From assembly GCF_030272615.1 (NCBI RefSeq), contig NC_081415.1:375673392-375737391 (forward strand): a DNA stretch of 64,000 nucleotides, in the 5' to 3' direction. This DNA is from Cryptomeria japonica. Taxonomy: Eukaryota; Streptophyta; Pinopsida; Cupressales; Cupressaceae. The notes under the pieces were generated by a model, which saw nothing but the letters and a program-made list of their open reading frames with translations, made no database searches and had not been told where the DNA came from. The translations under genes and the position numbers were made by a program. Each line of letters opens with the position of its first letter. Positions within the stretch are counted from its first letter, which is position 1. Below are positions 13,201-25,200 of the stretch, in pieces.

Positions 13201-16200
13201 GCAGGAATAGGAGGGGCAACAATTGATAAAGGATTGTTAGTTGGGGACCTAGCGCACACACAAGGAGATTGATTGAGAAGTTAACGGTGGTGGGAACTCT
13301 CGACGCTAATTCCAGGCGCCATTATTGGTGTCAAACGAACCATTCATTCCTAGAAACATGAGATATCGGAGAATCAAGGAGGCAATAAGCATATTGATGG
13401 TTAGCAGGTAGCATCACAAGTAATGCCTATGAATCAATCTTCATCTGGCACCATCTAATGATGAAAGAATCAATCCTTGTGGGCACTTGAAGGAGCAATC
13501 AACGACATAACATCGAGTATTTGCCTTGTCTTTGTCAGGCAGACGATAGGAGCCAGCACAATAATTGTCAAAGACACAGGAGGCCAGATTGTCACAGACC
13601 AAGGAGAATGGAATAGGGTTCACAATATCAGGGGATCAGAGTATTGTTGAGGATGGTGGAGATTGACCCATGGGAGAATATAATACAGCAATACTAGTAT
13701 GTTTAATGTGTTACTATATGTTTGAATTAATGGTATGAAAATAGAGGTTGAGATATTGTATGTATCAATGAGTATGTCTGATGGAGTTGTTTTTTCTGAG
13801 CTATGATTGTGTATTGAACTCTGCACATTCATAAGAATTTGGTTGTGTTTAGTGTTTTTGCATTGTCGATCAATCGTATTGTTCTTTTTTATATTTAATT
13901 TACAACTCAGAATATTTCAGCTGGTTTATTGTCCCTTGCATTACCAATTCAATTTATATCTGCAAGCCAATTAAGTGGACACTTGGAAACAAAAAGTGGT
14001 AGAAGAGAGTAATAAACATGGATGACCAGTTGATTATCTGATTTAAGACCACCTAATTCTAGAGCATCAAGGGTGTAAGAGAAATGTTGCACCAACCAAA
14101 AATATTTTCTTTTGATATTTGTTTTCTAGGCATTTGAGAATCTCTAGATGATTTACAGTTGTGTGCCAAGTTTGTGGCATTGCAACCTCATACACCTACG
14201 TTTTCTCAGTTTGAAGCTTCATGTCTATAATAGTAGGCACGATCAACCTTTAGTGAGCTATGTAGTAACTAATTTTGAAGACTTTGGATTGTGGTTGGTA
14301 ACATAAGCTCTATTTGGCATCTTGAATGTTCCATTCATTTTTCATAAGATTGCAATAACCACATGCATGTTTCTCATTTCAAAGAGCTTAATTGGGCCAG
14401 TACCAGATTGTTCACTCTATAATGGTAACTTGTTTGAACAATGTGCCAAGTATTTGATACTTGTGTCAATTCCTGATGTTATCTACTTCATTGTTGGTTT
14501 TAAGAGGGATCATGTAGTGTAATGTCCCCTTTTTAAGCATAATCAGTTTGTGAACAATTAGTCTATTTTTGGAGTTTTCCCACAGGCTAATTGGTTGGTA
14601 AGGGAGAACTAAAAATTTCTTGGAGAGCATAGGATTGGTCAAGCAAGAGTAGTGTTCATGGCAGTGAGTTTATAGATGGTCTTGGTGAGCTTCATAATGC
14701 TTTTAGAATGCAATTTTGACCTTTTGGAAGCTCTCCAATTGTTTTGCAGAAGCATGCTATTTTTAGACTGGCACCAAGTTGTGTCAGTTCATTGTCCTAA
14801 ATCCTTAGTGACATATTGGTATTGTTAGAATCTAATATTTGTCTCATTTTGATGCTTTCCACAATTTGGGTGATTTATTAAATTATTAATTATAATTTAA
14901 GTTGTCCTAAAGTGGAAGTTTAAATGTTTAAAAGGACAACTAAGTATATATCTATGAAAAGAAAGTGTTTTTGTTGTGCTTCCATGGGGGATGCTTGGCA
15001 CTAGGGGGTCTTTGTACTTAAGGAATTATAATTTAATTTTTGTTAGTAACTAAGTAAACAGATTTGTCACTGTGGTTTATTTTAAAAAATGACTCAGAAT
15101 TGCCTGGTAAACAGCAACAAACTCACAAACAGTTGGATAGATCATTATTGAGTTAATGCTCTTCCACTGCGTTTAAGAGGGGCAGCTCCCTCAGAAGATA
15201 TAATTTTGAATTTTCGGGGTATGCTTTTGACCAGAAGGTAGAAAAGGCAAACTAACATTCGCACATAGCCATGTCACAAATGCAAAAAACGAATTTGAAA
15301 CAAATAAAGAATAATGCACAGGTTAATGAAAGAAAATCCACCAGCACCTCAGTACACAGATTGATATACTATTGAACAAATGAACAGCTTCTGATTTGAA
15401 ATCCACCAATAGGAGGATTTATGGGCAGCCTATTGCGATTTTCTTTCCAACCTCTATGATTGTTGATTTTTGGAGAAATCACAGTCATAAGAGGATTAAT
15501 AAGAGACATGAATAGGGAGTGTAGACAAGCACCCCACTAGGTAGACCACCCCATGCTAGATATCCAATGTGCTTGCCACCTGGGGCCAAGAGGTGAGTGT
15601 CCGCTCTTGGGCCTAGTGTGAGGATTGCTTTGGGCCAACCTATCAGGCTCCCTCATTCAAACCCTATTGTGATTGATTACTAAAAATGAATATAGACGTG
15701 GTGACATGAATAGGGAGGGAAAAGACAAGCATCTCACTAGGTAGATCACCCCATGATGGATATTGTAAGAACCTTGCTGGTTCTAACTTTCCTGAAATGC
15801 TATTGCTGATTTGTTTTTGTGTTTTTCAAAGGTTTTGGATAATTTTCAAATAAAAATAACAATTTTGCCAGGCAAGAATTGCACAGAAAACTGAATAGAT
15901 GCAAAATCGAGAGCAACTGTAACTATATTATGAATCAGGAAACTGCTACAAATAAATCTAATGCTAATTGCATACCCGTAGGTCCTCAGCTTATTTTAAA
16001 TAAAGAATTTTGGAGTTTGCTAGCCAAGACTGGGAAATTGACCAAAATAGACATACAAGTCCAAAATACAATTTCTCCAGGCTAGAAATGAGATGAAACC
16101 ACCTGAATATGCTGGGCGTTGGGAATGGTGCAATCAGATTGCAAAATAGGAAGGCATTTCAGCCTCCTAGACTAAACGTCCCTTTTTTGGACTCCACGTG

Positions 16201-19200
16201 CCAAGCAAGAATTGTACGGCCAGCTATAGGAACTTGTACGACTTCTTATTGAAATGAAAGATGCTGCTAATTGGGGCAACCATACCTGAATGCCCTTTCC
16301 TTATTGAAAAATCTGCAAATAACTGAAGAAAATAACCTCTGATGAAGCACAATAAGACTCCTGAATGAAGCCCTCTCAGTTGCAATAATTCAGCTGATCT
16401 TTCACAGCCTCAAAATCACAGATCCATGAAGAATTATCGTTCTTCAATGGCAAACCCTTTGAAACCCTTGTCTCAGAAAATCCACAGAGCAAAACCAAGC
16501 AATTTCAAATAATCAATAATGAATTGAGGTTGAATTGCCTTTTTTCCTTATAACTCCAAATGGCACGAATTCCAAGAAAGTACGCCCAATTGCCTTTGGG
16601 GAAATTTTTCATTTAAGTGGTTTTTAAAGTCACTTTATAATATTTAAGTGGCTTTTTAATTTATATAAAGTCACTTTATGACTTTATAATATCCATATAA
16701 GAAAATTAAATAACCTAACCACTAAAATATTAATATCTCCCTCAATATTTAGTCTTTTGATGAGCCGTTTGAAGCTAGGGTCAACACTGTATAACCCCCA
16801 TGTGTCCAGGTGCCCTGACTAAAAATAGCACTATTGCTTAATTAGTCCCTCTACTGACCCCATACACTGATTGCAAAGGCTTGGAACTGAAACCAAGACT
16901 GAACTGAAGAAGTGGAATTGCCCCTGAGACTCTATCCAAACATGTTAGCCTATGAGAGTCCAAATAATAGGCTAACATGTTTGGATAGAGTGGGGACATT
17001 ATTGTTGATTGTAATTAGGTAGGAGGGGCGGATTCCAATTGCCTTAGGCAACATTGGAATCCGCCCAAAGGGCTGGCCCCTTTCTCCCATAAGGTAACGT
17101 GTAGGGTTGGTCCCTTTCTCATGTCTAGCACAAGGGTGGCGTGCTCTAGGGCCTGCCCTATAATTCAACACGCCACTTACACTTAAACAATAAAAAGGGC
17201 GCCAATTCAAATTAAGAAAGCTGACCTAATTAAAGGCTAAAGCGCATATAAATAAAGGAATGAATGAAGCATTCAAACAATAAGCATACACACAAAGAGC
17301 GAATTCTGTCTGCAAGTAAGAGATGCGAAATTCATGCAAAGGCGAATATCTTCAGCAAAGTGTGAACTCCATTAGCTTCTCTACATTGTTATCTTTGCCG
17401 TTAGGGGAGTGCTCTTCATCATGCGATCTAACAGTTGAAGGACTTGCTGTTCAGAAGTTGGTCATAGTCATCAGCTGAAGACATACATTTCATCCATCTG
17501 CTATTCAAGGTCAAATCTTTGGTTGCTGGTTGGTGCAATAAAAGGCAGATCCAAAACTGGTTAAGAGGCAGATCTGAGACCACTGAAAATTGAAGATGCC
17601 ATTAGCCCTAAGGGTGAACTGAGATAAGTATTGTAATCAAAATATTATTCATAATCCATAATCAGATTTGAGGATCTTTTTTGGCTGGGTTTTTCCTCCT
17701 AGGAGGTTTTCCTAGGGTAATAAGTGTCTTATTCAACTTTGGTTATGTTTCTGTTTGTTCCTAAATCTGAAACTTACTAAATCTAACAACAAACTATCTG
17801 AGTTAAAGGTTAATTCTGTTTTTTGAGTTTTCTTTATTAATTTGAAAGTGTAAAATCAACATGGTATCAAAGCTCTAGGTTAGATTAACCTTCAAATTTC
17901 AGTAGTCTGCTACTTCCAGTTTGTTGTTTCATTTTCAGTCAGGTCAATGGGGCTGAAAGTTGAAGATAGGCTCGATGGAAATCTCAACTTTGCTGCATGG
18001 AAGGTCCGCATCCGTATTGCCCTAGAAGAAGAAGAACTTCTTCAATTTATAGATGAAGAAAAGTTGATTGAACCTACAGATGCAACTGAGCTAAAACAAT
18101 TCAAAAGGAATGCTGTCAAAGCCAGAAAACTCATCATTGATTCAGTCAAAGATCACCTGGTCACCTCCATTTCCTCATTCACTACAACAAAGGAAATATT
18201 CAGTCATCTTCAAGGTACTTATGAAATCAACAATCTCAGTAGAGCAATTACCTTAAGGCAGCAATTACTTAATATCAAAATGTCAAAGGAAGAATCTGCT
18301 ATGTCTTATTTCATGAGGATTTCAGAACTAAAGAATCAACTAGGTACAATTGGACATAACATGGAAGACAAAGATATTGTCATGATTGCTCTAAATGGTC
18401 CACTAGACTCATGGGATTCTTTCATTCAAACTATAAGTGGAAGAACTGAATTACCTACTTTTGATTGTCTTAAGAATGATTGCATTCATGAAGAGTCTCG
18501 TCTTATCACAAGAGGAAAACTCAAAAGCCCTCAAGTTAATGATCAACATGTACTTGCTGCCCAATGCAAGAAAGGTGGCCATTGGAAGAAGAATAATCCT
18601 AAGAGGAATAGAGATTTCAGATTATCAAATGCTCAGAATTCTTGGAAGAAGCCAAGAGATCTCTCTCGTGTTCGATGCTTTATATGTGACAAATTTGGTC
18701 ACTATGCTAAAGAATGTCAGAATGAACCTTCGCTAAGAGAAGCCAACCTAAATGAAGTCTCATATCTAAATCAGGAATTCTTATTCATTTCTACCCTGTC
18801 AAGTAGCATTCCCACAGACTGTAACACATGGTTGATTGACAGTGGTGCTTCCAGACACATCTCAGGCTATCGTGAGCATCTTTCAGACTTAGTAGAGAAA
18901 GACACCAGTCTACATGTAGTAATTGGTGATGATGCTAAATATTCGGTAAGAGGTTCTGGCACTACTTCTCTAAATTTAGATTCTGGTATTTCTCTTCACC
19001 TTAGTGACATCTTATTTGTCCTTGGAATTAAAAGAAATTTAATTTCCATTTTTGCTCTAGAAGATAAAGGTTATGAAGTTGCATTTTCTGAGGGTAAAGT
19101 ACTTGCTTGGCTTAAGAAATCTAGTTTTAAATCTGTTCGTGTAATTGGAAATAGATATGATAGTTTATATAAGCTCTCTGCTAACCCTGTTCAAGCCCTC

Positions 19201-22200
19201 GTTAATGAGGCTCCCGAATCCTGTGAGCTATGGCATAGAAGACTTGAACACTTACACTTTCAAGCACTTCCCTCCCTTGGAAAGTTAGTCAAAGGTATGC
19301 CTAAACTCAGTCAAATTCATGATGATACATGCAAAGGTTGTGCTATAGGTAAAAATGTTAAAAGTCCTTTTCATAAAGTTGAAAGTAGAGCTAAAGATAA
19401 ACTAGAACTTGTTCACTCTGATTTATGTGGTCCTATGTCTGTAGCATCTCCTAGTGGATTTCTTTATTATGTAATCTTCATAGATGATTTCTCTAGGAAA
19501 ACTTGGATCTACTTCTTGAAATCTAAAGAATCCGATGAAGTCTTAAGTAGATTTAAAGAGTTTAAGGCATTGGCTGAAAACATCTTTGGTAAAAGAATTA
19601 AATGTTTAAGATCTGACAATGGAGGTGAGTATACCTCTGGTAGCTTTCATGATTTTTGTGTTAAGATAGGAATTAAGAGGGAGTTCTGTGTTCCATACAA
19701 TCTTCAGCAAAATGGAGTTGCTGAAAGGAAGAATAGAACAATTGTTGAGGCTGCAAAGGCTATGATTCATGATCAAGATTTGCAGACTTTTCTATGGGCT
19801 AAGGCTTCTAGAACAACAGTATATATTCAGAATAGATGTCCTCACCGTGTTCTAAAGAATATGACTCCTGAAGAAGCCTTCACAGGATCCAAACCGGACA
19901 TCAGTCACTTAAGAATTTTTGGAAGTCTTGGATATGTTCATGTGCCCAAGGAAAAGCGAACCAAGTTGGAGCCTTCCGGGAAGAAAGGCATGCTAGTTGG
20001 ATACAATGAATCCTCCAAGGCCTTCAGGATCTACATTCCAGGTCCAAGGTATGTTGAGGTAAGTAGGGATGTTACTTTTGAAGAAGATATTGCCTTTAAG
20101 AAATCAAAAGGTTCTCTTGTTATTGATGAAGTTAATGACAATCAAGATATGAATGTTGATACTAACTCTGAGATTCAAAGGGAGTCTGTTGAGCCTCCAC
20201 CTCAAGAAGAGCATAATGATCCACCTGAGCCTATGAATCCCACTGATATACCTAGTGACATTGTTGTTAGCAAAAAGAGGCCACTTTGGGTAAGAAACAC
20301 CATTCAAGAAGCTGAAAGATTTGCAACTCCCAGTGGCTTTTTCAGAGAAACCAAGAGACCTCAAGTATTCTCCAACTATGTTGCATTAATGAGCAATCTC
20401 ATTGAGTCTGAGCCATGCAATGTTGAAGAAGCCTTGAACCATCATGCCTGGAAGCTAGCTATGGATGAAGAATATTAGTCAATCATCAAAAATGATGTTT
20501 GGGACATAGTGCCTAGACCCAAAGGTAAATCTGTTGTTTCCTCTAAATGGTTATTTAAAATTAAACATAATGCTGATGGTAGTATTGAAAAATATAAAGC
20601 TGGATTTGTAGCTCGTGGTTTTTTTCAAAAGGAAGACATAGATTATGAAGAAACATTTGCTCCTGATGCTAGATATACTTCTATTAGAACTATAATAGCT
20701 ATTGCTGCAGCTAAAGGTTGGAAGCTGCATCAAATGGATGTTAAGACTGCTTTCCTTAATGGTGTCATTAAGAAGTCTATATTGAACAACCTGAGGGTTA
20801 TGAGATTCATGAAAGAGATACTCATGTGTGCAGATTGAAGAAAGCTCTCTATGGCCTCAAACAAGCCCCTCGTGCTTGGTATGAAAGAATTGATAAATAC
20901 TTGTTAAGTTTAGGGTTTTGTAAGAATGATGTTGACTCTAACATCTACCTTAAGGTATCTAATGATGAAATGCTAATTCTGGTTCTATATGTGGATGATT
21001 TATTTCTTACTGGTAAAGATGAGCTTATTATTAGATGTAAGAAAGATTTAGCTTCAGAATTTGAAATGAAGGATTTAGGTCTAATGCATTACTTTCTAAG
21101 TCTAGAAGTATGGCAAAGATCTAACGAAATTTTTCCGAGTCAAGGAAAGTATACTATTGATATTTTGAAAAGATTTAGAATGATGGATTGTAAACCTATG
21201 TCTACTCCTATGAAATCTAACTTAAAGAAGTTGAGTGTTTTTGCAACTAACTCTGATTTTGCAGATCCATCAGAGTACAGGTAGTTGATTGGATCATTGA
21301 TGTATCTAGTTAACACTAGACCAGATATATGCTATGCAATGAATGCCCTCAACCAGTTCATGAGCATGCCTAAGCATGTTCATCTTGTTGCTGCCAAGCA
21401 CATTCTGAGATACTTGCGAGGTACAGTTGGTTATGGGCTGAAGTATCCACTCAGGACTCTAATAACCTTGGAAGGTTACTCAGATGCAGATTGGGCAGGA
21501 AGTGTCAAGGACAAGAAAAGCACCTCAGGAATTTGTTTTAACTTAGGATCTGCAGTGATCTCTTGGGCTTGCAGAAAACAATCCTCAGTTGCACTAAGTA
21601 CTGCTAAAGCTGAGTATATTGCAGCAAGTGTTGCTTCTAGAGAAGCAGTGTGGCTTCGTAAGCTTCTTGCTGGGTTGTTTGGAGAACCTTGGGAACCTAC
21701 AGTTATTCATTGTGATAATCAGAGTTGTATCAAGATGTTCGTCAATCCAGTGTTTCATGACAGGTCAAAACATGTGGAAACTCATTATCACTTCATTCGA
21801 GATATGGTGCAAAGAGGCGCCATTCAGCTGAAGTATGTTAGCACTGATGAACAGGTTGTAGATATTCTTACCAAGCCTCTGTCCAAAGTGAAGTTTGTGT
21901 ACTTCAGAGACAGACTCGGTGTTGTGGAAAATGAAACCCTGGTTGAGAGGGATTCTTAACTTCAGTGATACATTGTGTTGTATCAACCACCCTCTGTGGG
22001 CAATGTAAGGTGGTAGTGTAATCTTCTTAAGGAGAAGAGTAATTGTTATCATCCTCTGCGGGCAATGTAAGGTGGATCCAGTCTATGCTTGTGTGCAAGC
22101 TGGAAGATTATATTATGTAGTTCCATTATATGCTTGTGTGCAAGATGGAAGATTATGATATTTTGATTATGTTTTCTCCTCCCTAATTAAGAGGGAGTGT

Positions 22201-25200
22201 TGATTGTAATTAGGTAGGAGGGGCGGATTCCAATTGCCTTAGGCAACATTGGAATCCGCCCAAAGAGCTGGCCCCTTTCTCCCATAAGGTAACATGTAGG
22301 GCTGGGCCCTTTCTCACGTCTAGCACAAGGGTGGCGTGCTCTAGGGCCTGCCCTATAATTCAACATGCCACTCACACTTAAACAATAAAAAAGGGCGCCG
22401 ATTCAAATTAAGAAAGCCGACCTAATTAAAGGCTAAAGCGCATATAAATAAAGGAATGAATGAAGCATTCAAACAATAAGCATACACACAAAGAACAAAT
22501 TCTGTCTGCAAGTAAGAGGTGTGAAATTCATGCAAAGGCAAATATCTTCAGCAAAGTGCGAACTTCATTAGCTTCTCTCCATTGTTATCTCTGCTGTTAG
22601 GGGAGTGCTCTTCATCATGCGATCTGACAGTTGAAGGACCTGCTATTCTGAAGTTGGTCACAGTCATCAGCTGAAGACATACATTTCATCCATCTGCTAT
22701 TCAAGGTCAAATCTTTGGTTGCTGGTTGGTGCAATAAAAGGCAGATCCGAAACTGGTGAAGAGGTAGATTTGAGACCACTGAAAATTGAAGATGCCATTA
22801 GCCCTAAGGGTGAACTGAGATAAGTATTGTAATCAAAATATTATTCATAATCCATAATCAGATCTGAGGATCTTTTCTGGCTGGGTTTTTCCTCCTAGGA
22901 GGTTTTCCCAGGGTAATAAGTGTCTTATTCAACTTTGGTTATGTTTCTGTTTGTTCCTAAATCTGAAACTTACTAAATCTAACAGCAAACTATCTGAGTT
23001 AAAGGTTAATTTTGTTTTCTGAGTTTTCTTTATTAATCTGAAAGTGTAAAATCAACAATTACAGATATCCAATGTGCCTGCCACTTGGGGCCAAGGGGGA
23101 TGATATATATGCTCGTGGGCTTACTGTGAGGATTGTTTTGGGTGAACCTATTGTGCTCCCACATTCAAACCCATTATGATGATAATTATACTCATTTGTG
23201 ATTAGTAACCCTAATAGAATGATTTGATCTTATAAATTCTATTTCAAATATTATTTAACATGGTTGCAGGATCTCAATCAGATTCTTGATAAAGACATTT
23301 TATTGGTAAAGCTATGACCCCAAACTATCTTAAATTTCTTACTTTAATGGAATTTGTTATTTTAGGGCAAGATCCAGGGTCCTCCCAAAAGGGGACATTA
23401 CACGTTGATAGGGTAGTAAAATGAATTTCTTACAAGGGACTCTTAATTCACCTTATAAAAGTCTGAAGACATCTTAGGAACTGCACAAGTGGCCATAAAA
23501 GATTCGGAAGAGGCAGATGCTAGGGTTTTAGTTAAAGGAGATGCAAGAACTTGAAGGAGCATCAGGTGAAATACCTTCATTGGGATGCGAATCTCCAACC
23601 AGCTCCCCATCTGCAACTCAGGATATTGCTGTCCCCTTGCCATCCCCCAAAAATGGCTCCTAGATAGTCATCATCTCAAAACATGTCTCTTGTTGTCCCA
23701 CCATCCCTAAAACATGTCCCTTACTGTCCTCTCATTGTTGAAAGATGCCTTCCATCGACCTATTGTCCTCAAAATGTCGTGGAACACAGGTTGTAACTAA
23801 GGGACAATTGGTAATAAGATTACAATTCTAGACTTAGAGACAAGAGCCTTTTATCTTTTCAAATTATTGCTCTTGTCCTCTTTATTAAATGTAATGGACT
23901 TTTTCTGAAATTTGAGCTTTGTTACCTAAAATGTTTTTAAAAAACGATACGTTTTTCTCTAACAAAAAAATTGAGGTTCATTTTGCTCATATTAATAATC
24001 ACAAACTTCATATTTGACAAAATTTTCCTCCCCAATGCTGAAATTTTTTATGTGCTTAAAAATGATGTCAAGATTATAGAAGCCAAGTTAGTGCAGTAAA
24101 ACATTATCAATACTAATTTCTAATGTATGGCTCAGATTTTGTCATGTGGAATTGAGATGTTATATGGTATACTTTGGACTTATAGCCATAAAAAATGTCA
24201 ATTTCCAAAGTTTCTGTTGTCTGCGGACCACAAAGTTTAGTATGAAAAAATGTTTCTGGGGCAAGACAGCTTGCATTATAAATAAAAAATAAAAATAAAA
24301 TAATAACAAATTTTTTTAATACTATATGTTTTGATCTGATGCTGTAGGTGATATGGATTTGTAGAATCTCTTACTTGCTTAACTTATTGAACTTTATCAT
24401 CATCAAATCCATTGTATTATATTTTAATCTCTTGTTATTTATAGCTTTCAAAATTGTTCTGTTATAATTAGCAGGCTTCCCTTGCCAGAATTTGTTTTGA
24501 AGGCTAAAGGAAGTTGGTTAAAACATCATGCATTTCCAGTTTCCTTTTTTGTTTCAGTGTGTTGTATGGGCACATTTGTTTCTTATTGTTTAATTTTATA
24601 TTTTGAATCTTTTTAAAATTTCCTTGCTACACATGAGGAATATCAATATCTAACATTGTTAGTTTTTTAAACAGTCCACGCTTTGAACAAATTGACATAT
24701 GCAAAGCTTGACTCAAAGGCTGTTGGCATCAAGGAAGGAGTCATATTTTTAACATACAGTAGCCTTATAGCATCCTCAGAGAGAGGGCGTTCTCGGTTAC
24801 AGCAACTGGTGCAGTGGTGTGGGACAGAATATGATGGGCTTCTGGTGTTTGATGAGGTTATATGCTCTACAATTAAGATTAAATTTATATCTTGGTCATT
24901 GCCAATGGCAATTCTTGTAAGGGATTAGTATGATTTCCATATTCTTAAACTTTCTTGGAAGTATATTTTTCTGCAAGACTCTTTTTACTTCACTTTCTTT
25001 GAAAAATGTTTGCAAAGTCTGTTGTCAATAGAGTCATGGCTATAAGACTGATTTTAGCCTCTAAAATACTTATATGTTGTAGCATATCTCATGTGCAGTG
25101 TCACAAGGCTAAGAATTTGGTTCCTGAGACAGGAGGTCAGGCTACTCGAACTGGTGAGGCTGTTCTTGAAATTCAGGTACTGTACTTAAGTCAGTATGCT

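Larger units (their letters stand above)
7027..13919 (+). mobile_element. Complete but inactive Ty3/gypsy chromovirus-type LTR retrotransposon
   Basis: 6893 bp, bounded by two LTRs that start TGTGATGAGCC / TGTAATGAGCC and end TTTCA. Flanks are gctag (7022-7026) and gctgg (13920-13924), a target-site duplication with one change. The internal order gag, protease, reverse transcriptase, RNase H, integrase, chromodomain is the gypsy order, and the chromodomain places it among chromoviruses. All open frames are broken by stops and frameshifts, and two catalytic positions are lost, so it is not autonomous. The LTRs differ at many positions and by indels (1190 versus 1163 bp), so it is clearly older than the copia element at 17003. 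It lies in the sense orientation in intron 5. Confidence 0.92.
17003..17861 (+). repeat. Copia 5' LTR
   Basis: 859 bp from TGTTGATTGTAATTAGG to AAAATCAACA. It contains a strong hairpin at 17026-17066 and a TATA box, TATAAATA, at 17247-17254. The antisense frame 16950-17210 is non-coding. Confidence 0.95.
17003..23057 (+). mobile_element. Nearly intact Ty1/copia LTR retrotransposon
   Basis: 6055 bp with LTRs 17003-17861 and 22198-23057, TG...CA ends, flanks attat (16998-17002) and attac (23058-23062), primer-binding site at 17862 and polypurine tract before 22198. One polyprotein region in the order gag, protease, integrase, reverse transcriptase, RNase H defines it as copia. By hand the LTRs differ at about 36 positions in 860, mostly transitions, making this the youngest large insertion with two LTRs in the window. 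The reading frame is broken only by two amber codons and one frameshift. A related internal fragment lies at 26500-27945. Confidence 0.95.
15764..23063 (+). mobile_element. LTR insertion B2 (TGTAAGAACC...GGGGACATTACA), itself carrying the copia element
   Basis: It starts TGTAAGAACC at 15764. Its end, GGGGACATTACA, is reconstituted when the copia element 17003-23057 is removed. A perfect target-site duplication gatat lies at 15759-15763 and 23064-23068. Without copia it is about 1240 bp with no coding region, so it is read as a solo LTR. A perfect 25-bp inverted repeat lies near its right end (16929-16991). The short frame 15879-16085 has no recognisable domain. Confidence 0.78.
14518..23402. 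mobile_element. Family B solo LTR B1, interrupted by nested insertions
   Basis: Starts TGTAATGTCCCC at 14518 and ends GGGGACATTACA at 23402, a 12-bp terminal inverted repeat. Removing the insertion 15764-23063 and one copy of its duplicated site leaves about 1.58 kb, close to the 1525 bp of the related LTR at 53449. Flanks tgtag and cgttg match at 3 of 5 positions, a weak support for a decayed target-site duplication. Inside is a tandem repeat of about 199 bp (copies from 15504 and 15703) that recurs inverted at 30220-30490. No coding sequence. Orientation is uncertain because the ends are symmetric. Confidence 0.6.

Noticed and set aside
16950-17210. Minus-strand frame of 86 codons, with a similar one at 22187-22375
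   Set aside because: Located in the copia LTR hairpin region and present twice only because LTRs are duplicated; no domain.
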